Of a stretch of DNA of 43,570 nucleotides, positions 43,094 to 43,570 are shown piece by piece. The DNA lies in assembly GCA_934122125.1 (NCBI GenBank), contig CAKOVW010000004.1, positions 1-43,570 on the forward strand, in the 5' to 3' direction. The translations under genes and the position numbers were made by a program. The stretch comes from an uncultured Clostridia bacterium. GTDB lineage: Bacteria; Bacillota; Clostridia; TANB77; CAG-508. The notes beneath the pieces are model-generated. The model was not told where the DNA came from. It ran no database searches and worked only from the letters and a program-made list of their open reading frames with translations. How positions within the stretch are numbered: the stretch's first letter is position 1; every line of letters begins with the position of its first letter.

Positions 43094-43570
43094 TTAGTTA
43101 ATTTTTTTCATCTTCCATGTCAAATCAACGTAGTTAGTAATTTTGTCAGTCTGTTCAAATAGGATTTTTAGCATCTGTGATGTATCTTCCATCTCATCTG
43201 TAATTTGCTTTTCAATTCTGTCAGTTTTTACATCCAGTCTATCTGCTTTTGTTTCTAGTCCATTAACTTTTTCTTCTAGTCCGTCGAACCTTGTTTCTAG
43301 TCTATCAACCTTTTCTTCTAGTCCATCAAATCTTGTTTCTAGCCTATCGACTTTTTCTTCCAATCCGTCGAACCTTGTTTCTAGTCTATCAACCTTTTCT
43401 TCTAGTCCATCAAACCTTGTTTCTAGTCTATCAACCTTTTCTTCCAATCCGTCGAACCTTGTTTCTAGTCTATCAACCTTTTCTTCTAGTCCATCGAACC
43501 TTGTTTCTAGTCTATCAACCTTTTCTTCTAGTCCATCAAATCTTGTTTCTAGCCTATCGACTTTTTCTTC
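43094..43570 (-). CDS. Coiled-coil protein made of 14-residue repeats, partial (5' end outside window)
   Basis: The frame is open to the window edge, so the N-terminus is missing; 158 residues are visible. It consists mostly of repeats of the type GLEEKVDRLETRFD, seven or more copies, then a non-repeat end (MEDTSQMLKILFEQTDKITNYVDLTWKMKK). The heptad leucine, valine and phenylalanine spacing indicates a long two- or three-stranded coiled coil. There is no membrane segment in the visible part. Each repeat equals 42 bp, so a gain or loss of copies keeps the frame. The function is unknown. No start codon can be assigned. Confidence 0.75.
   Translation of the reverse strand, partial: EEKVDRLETRFDGLEEKVDRLETRFDGLEEKVDRLETRFDGLEEKVDRLETRFDGLEEKVDRLETRFDGLEEKVDRLETRFDGLEEKVDRLETRFDGLEEKVNGLETKADRLDVKTDRIEKQITDEMEDTSQMLKILFEQTDKITNYVDLTWKMKKIN
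43281..43570 (-). repeat. 42-bp tandem repeat array in the coiled-coil gene
   Basis: Near-identical units start at 43281, 43323, 43365, 43407, 43449, 43491 and 43533, the last cut by the window edge. Two or three alternating variants differ at synonymous positions (for example TCGAACC versus TCAAATC), so the array has expanded by unit duplication. The array encodes the 14-residue coiled-coil repeat. Confidence 0.9.

Noticed and set aside
43250..43570. Regular repeats resembling a CRISPR array
   Set aside because: The repeats are contiguous 42-bp units without spacers and encode a coiled coil in frame.

Overview
The window looks like a chromosomal segment of an uncultured, anaerobic, endospore-forming, very AT-rich member of the Clostridia (Firmicutes/Bacillota). 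Support comes from three sporulation genes (a ytxC-like gene, sigK, spoVT), rubrerythrin, a T-box-controlled ileS, strong AGGAGG-type ribosome binding sites, frequent TTG starts, and A/T-ending codons. Most genes lie on the minus strand. No plasmid, phage, IS element or CRISPR array is visible.

Layout from left to right. 78-2433 (minus): a GtrB/DPM1-type glycosyltransferase, a YtxC-like protein and a rhodanese. 2510-9680 (minus): a queuosine/Sec cluster in the order queA, tgt, WG-repeat membrane protein, TIGR04086 membrane protein, HD phosphohydrolase, divergent SecD, short SecF-like protein; yajC is missing from its usual place. 9698-17523 (minus): a secreted metallopeptidase-like protein, T-box/ileS, obg, trpS (with cysteines that look like an Fe-S site), rpmA and rplU. 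17683-20058: a formylglycine-generating-enzyme-like gene fragment, sigK on the plus strand, then an ECF sigma factor/membrane anti-sigma pair. 20152-28924: a polysaccharide deacetylase, a zinc-dependent phospholipase-C-like protein, an unknown gene behind rubrerythrin, then a murB-yvcK-debranching enzyme-ruvC-holA run. 29098-31770: small membrane proteins and a VWA-domain surface protein. 31813-39050: class I aldolase, tRNA-Gln and the glycolytic operon gap-pgk-tpiA-gpmI-eno. 39258-43570: a small repeat protein, spoVT, a KAP-type P-loop NTPase, comF and a partial coiled-coil gene built from 42-bp tandem repeats.

The most interesting observation concerns the codon CGG. I checked by eye every CCG (minus-strand genes) and CGG (plus-strand genes) against reading frames. 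I found CGG in frame at only two places in roughly 12,000 codons. Both are places where a gene must shift +1 to be read: tgt (extra base at 8399) and the N-terminus of the ECF sigma factor (20047-20049). Both sites read CGGA, and skipping the C gives GGA (Gly), which restores the expected protein. This suggests CGG may be unassigned here and may trigger +1 frameshifting or quadruplet decoding. The competing explanation is two assembly or sequencing errors, or two real mutations. A third frame break (21814-21818) lies in a run of five A and does not involve CGG.

Other points: a truncated SecF-like partner, L27 without the cleavable leader together with absence of prp, a 20-bp duplication of the tRNA-Gln 5' end around a ~100-bp structured insert, and a small protein with repeated F/W-x-Q-E-V/I motifs.
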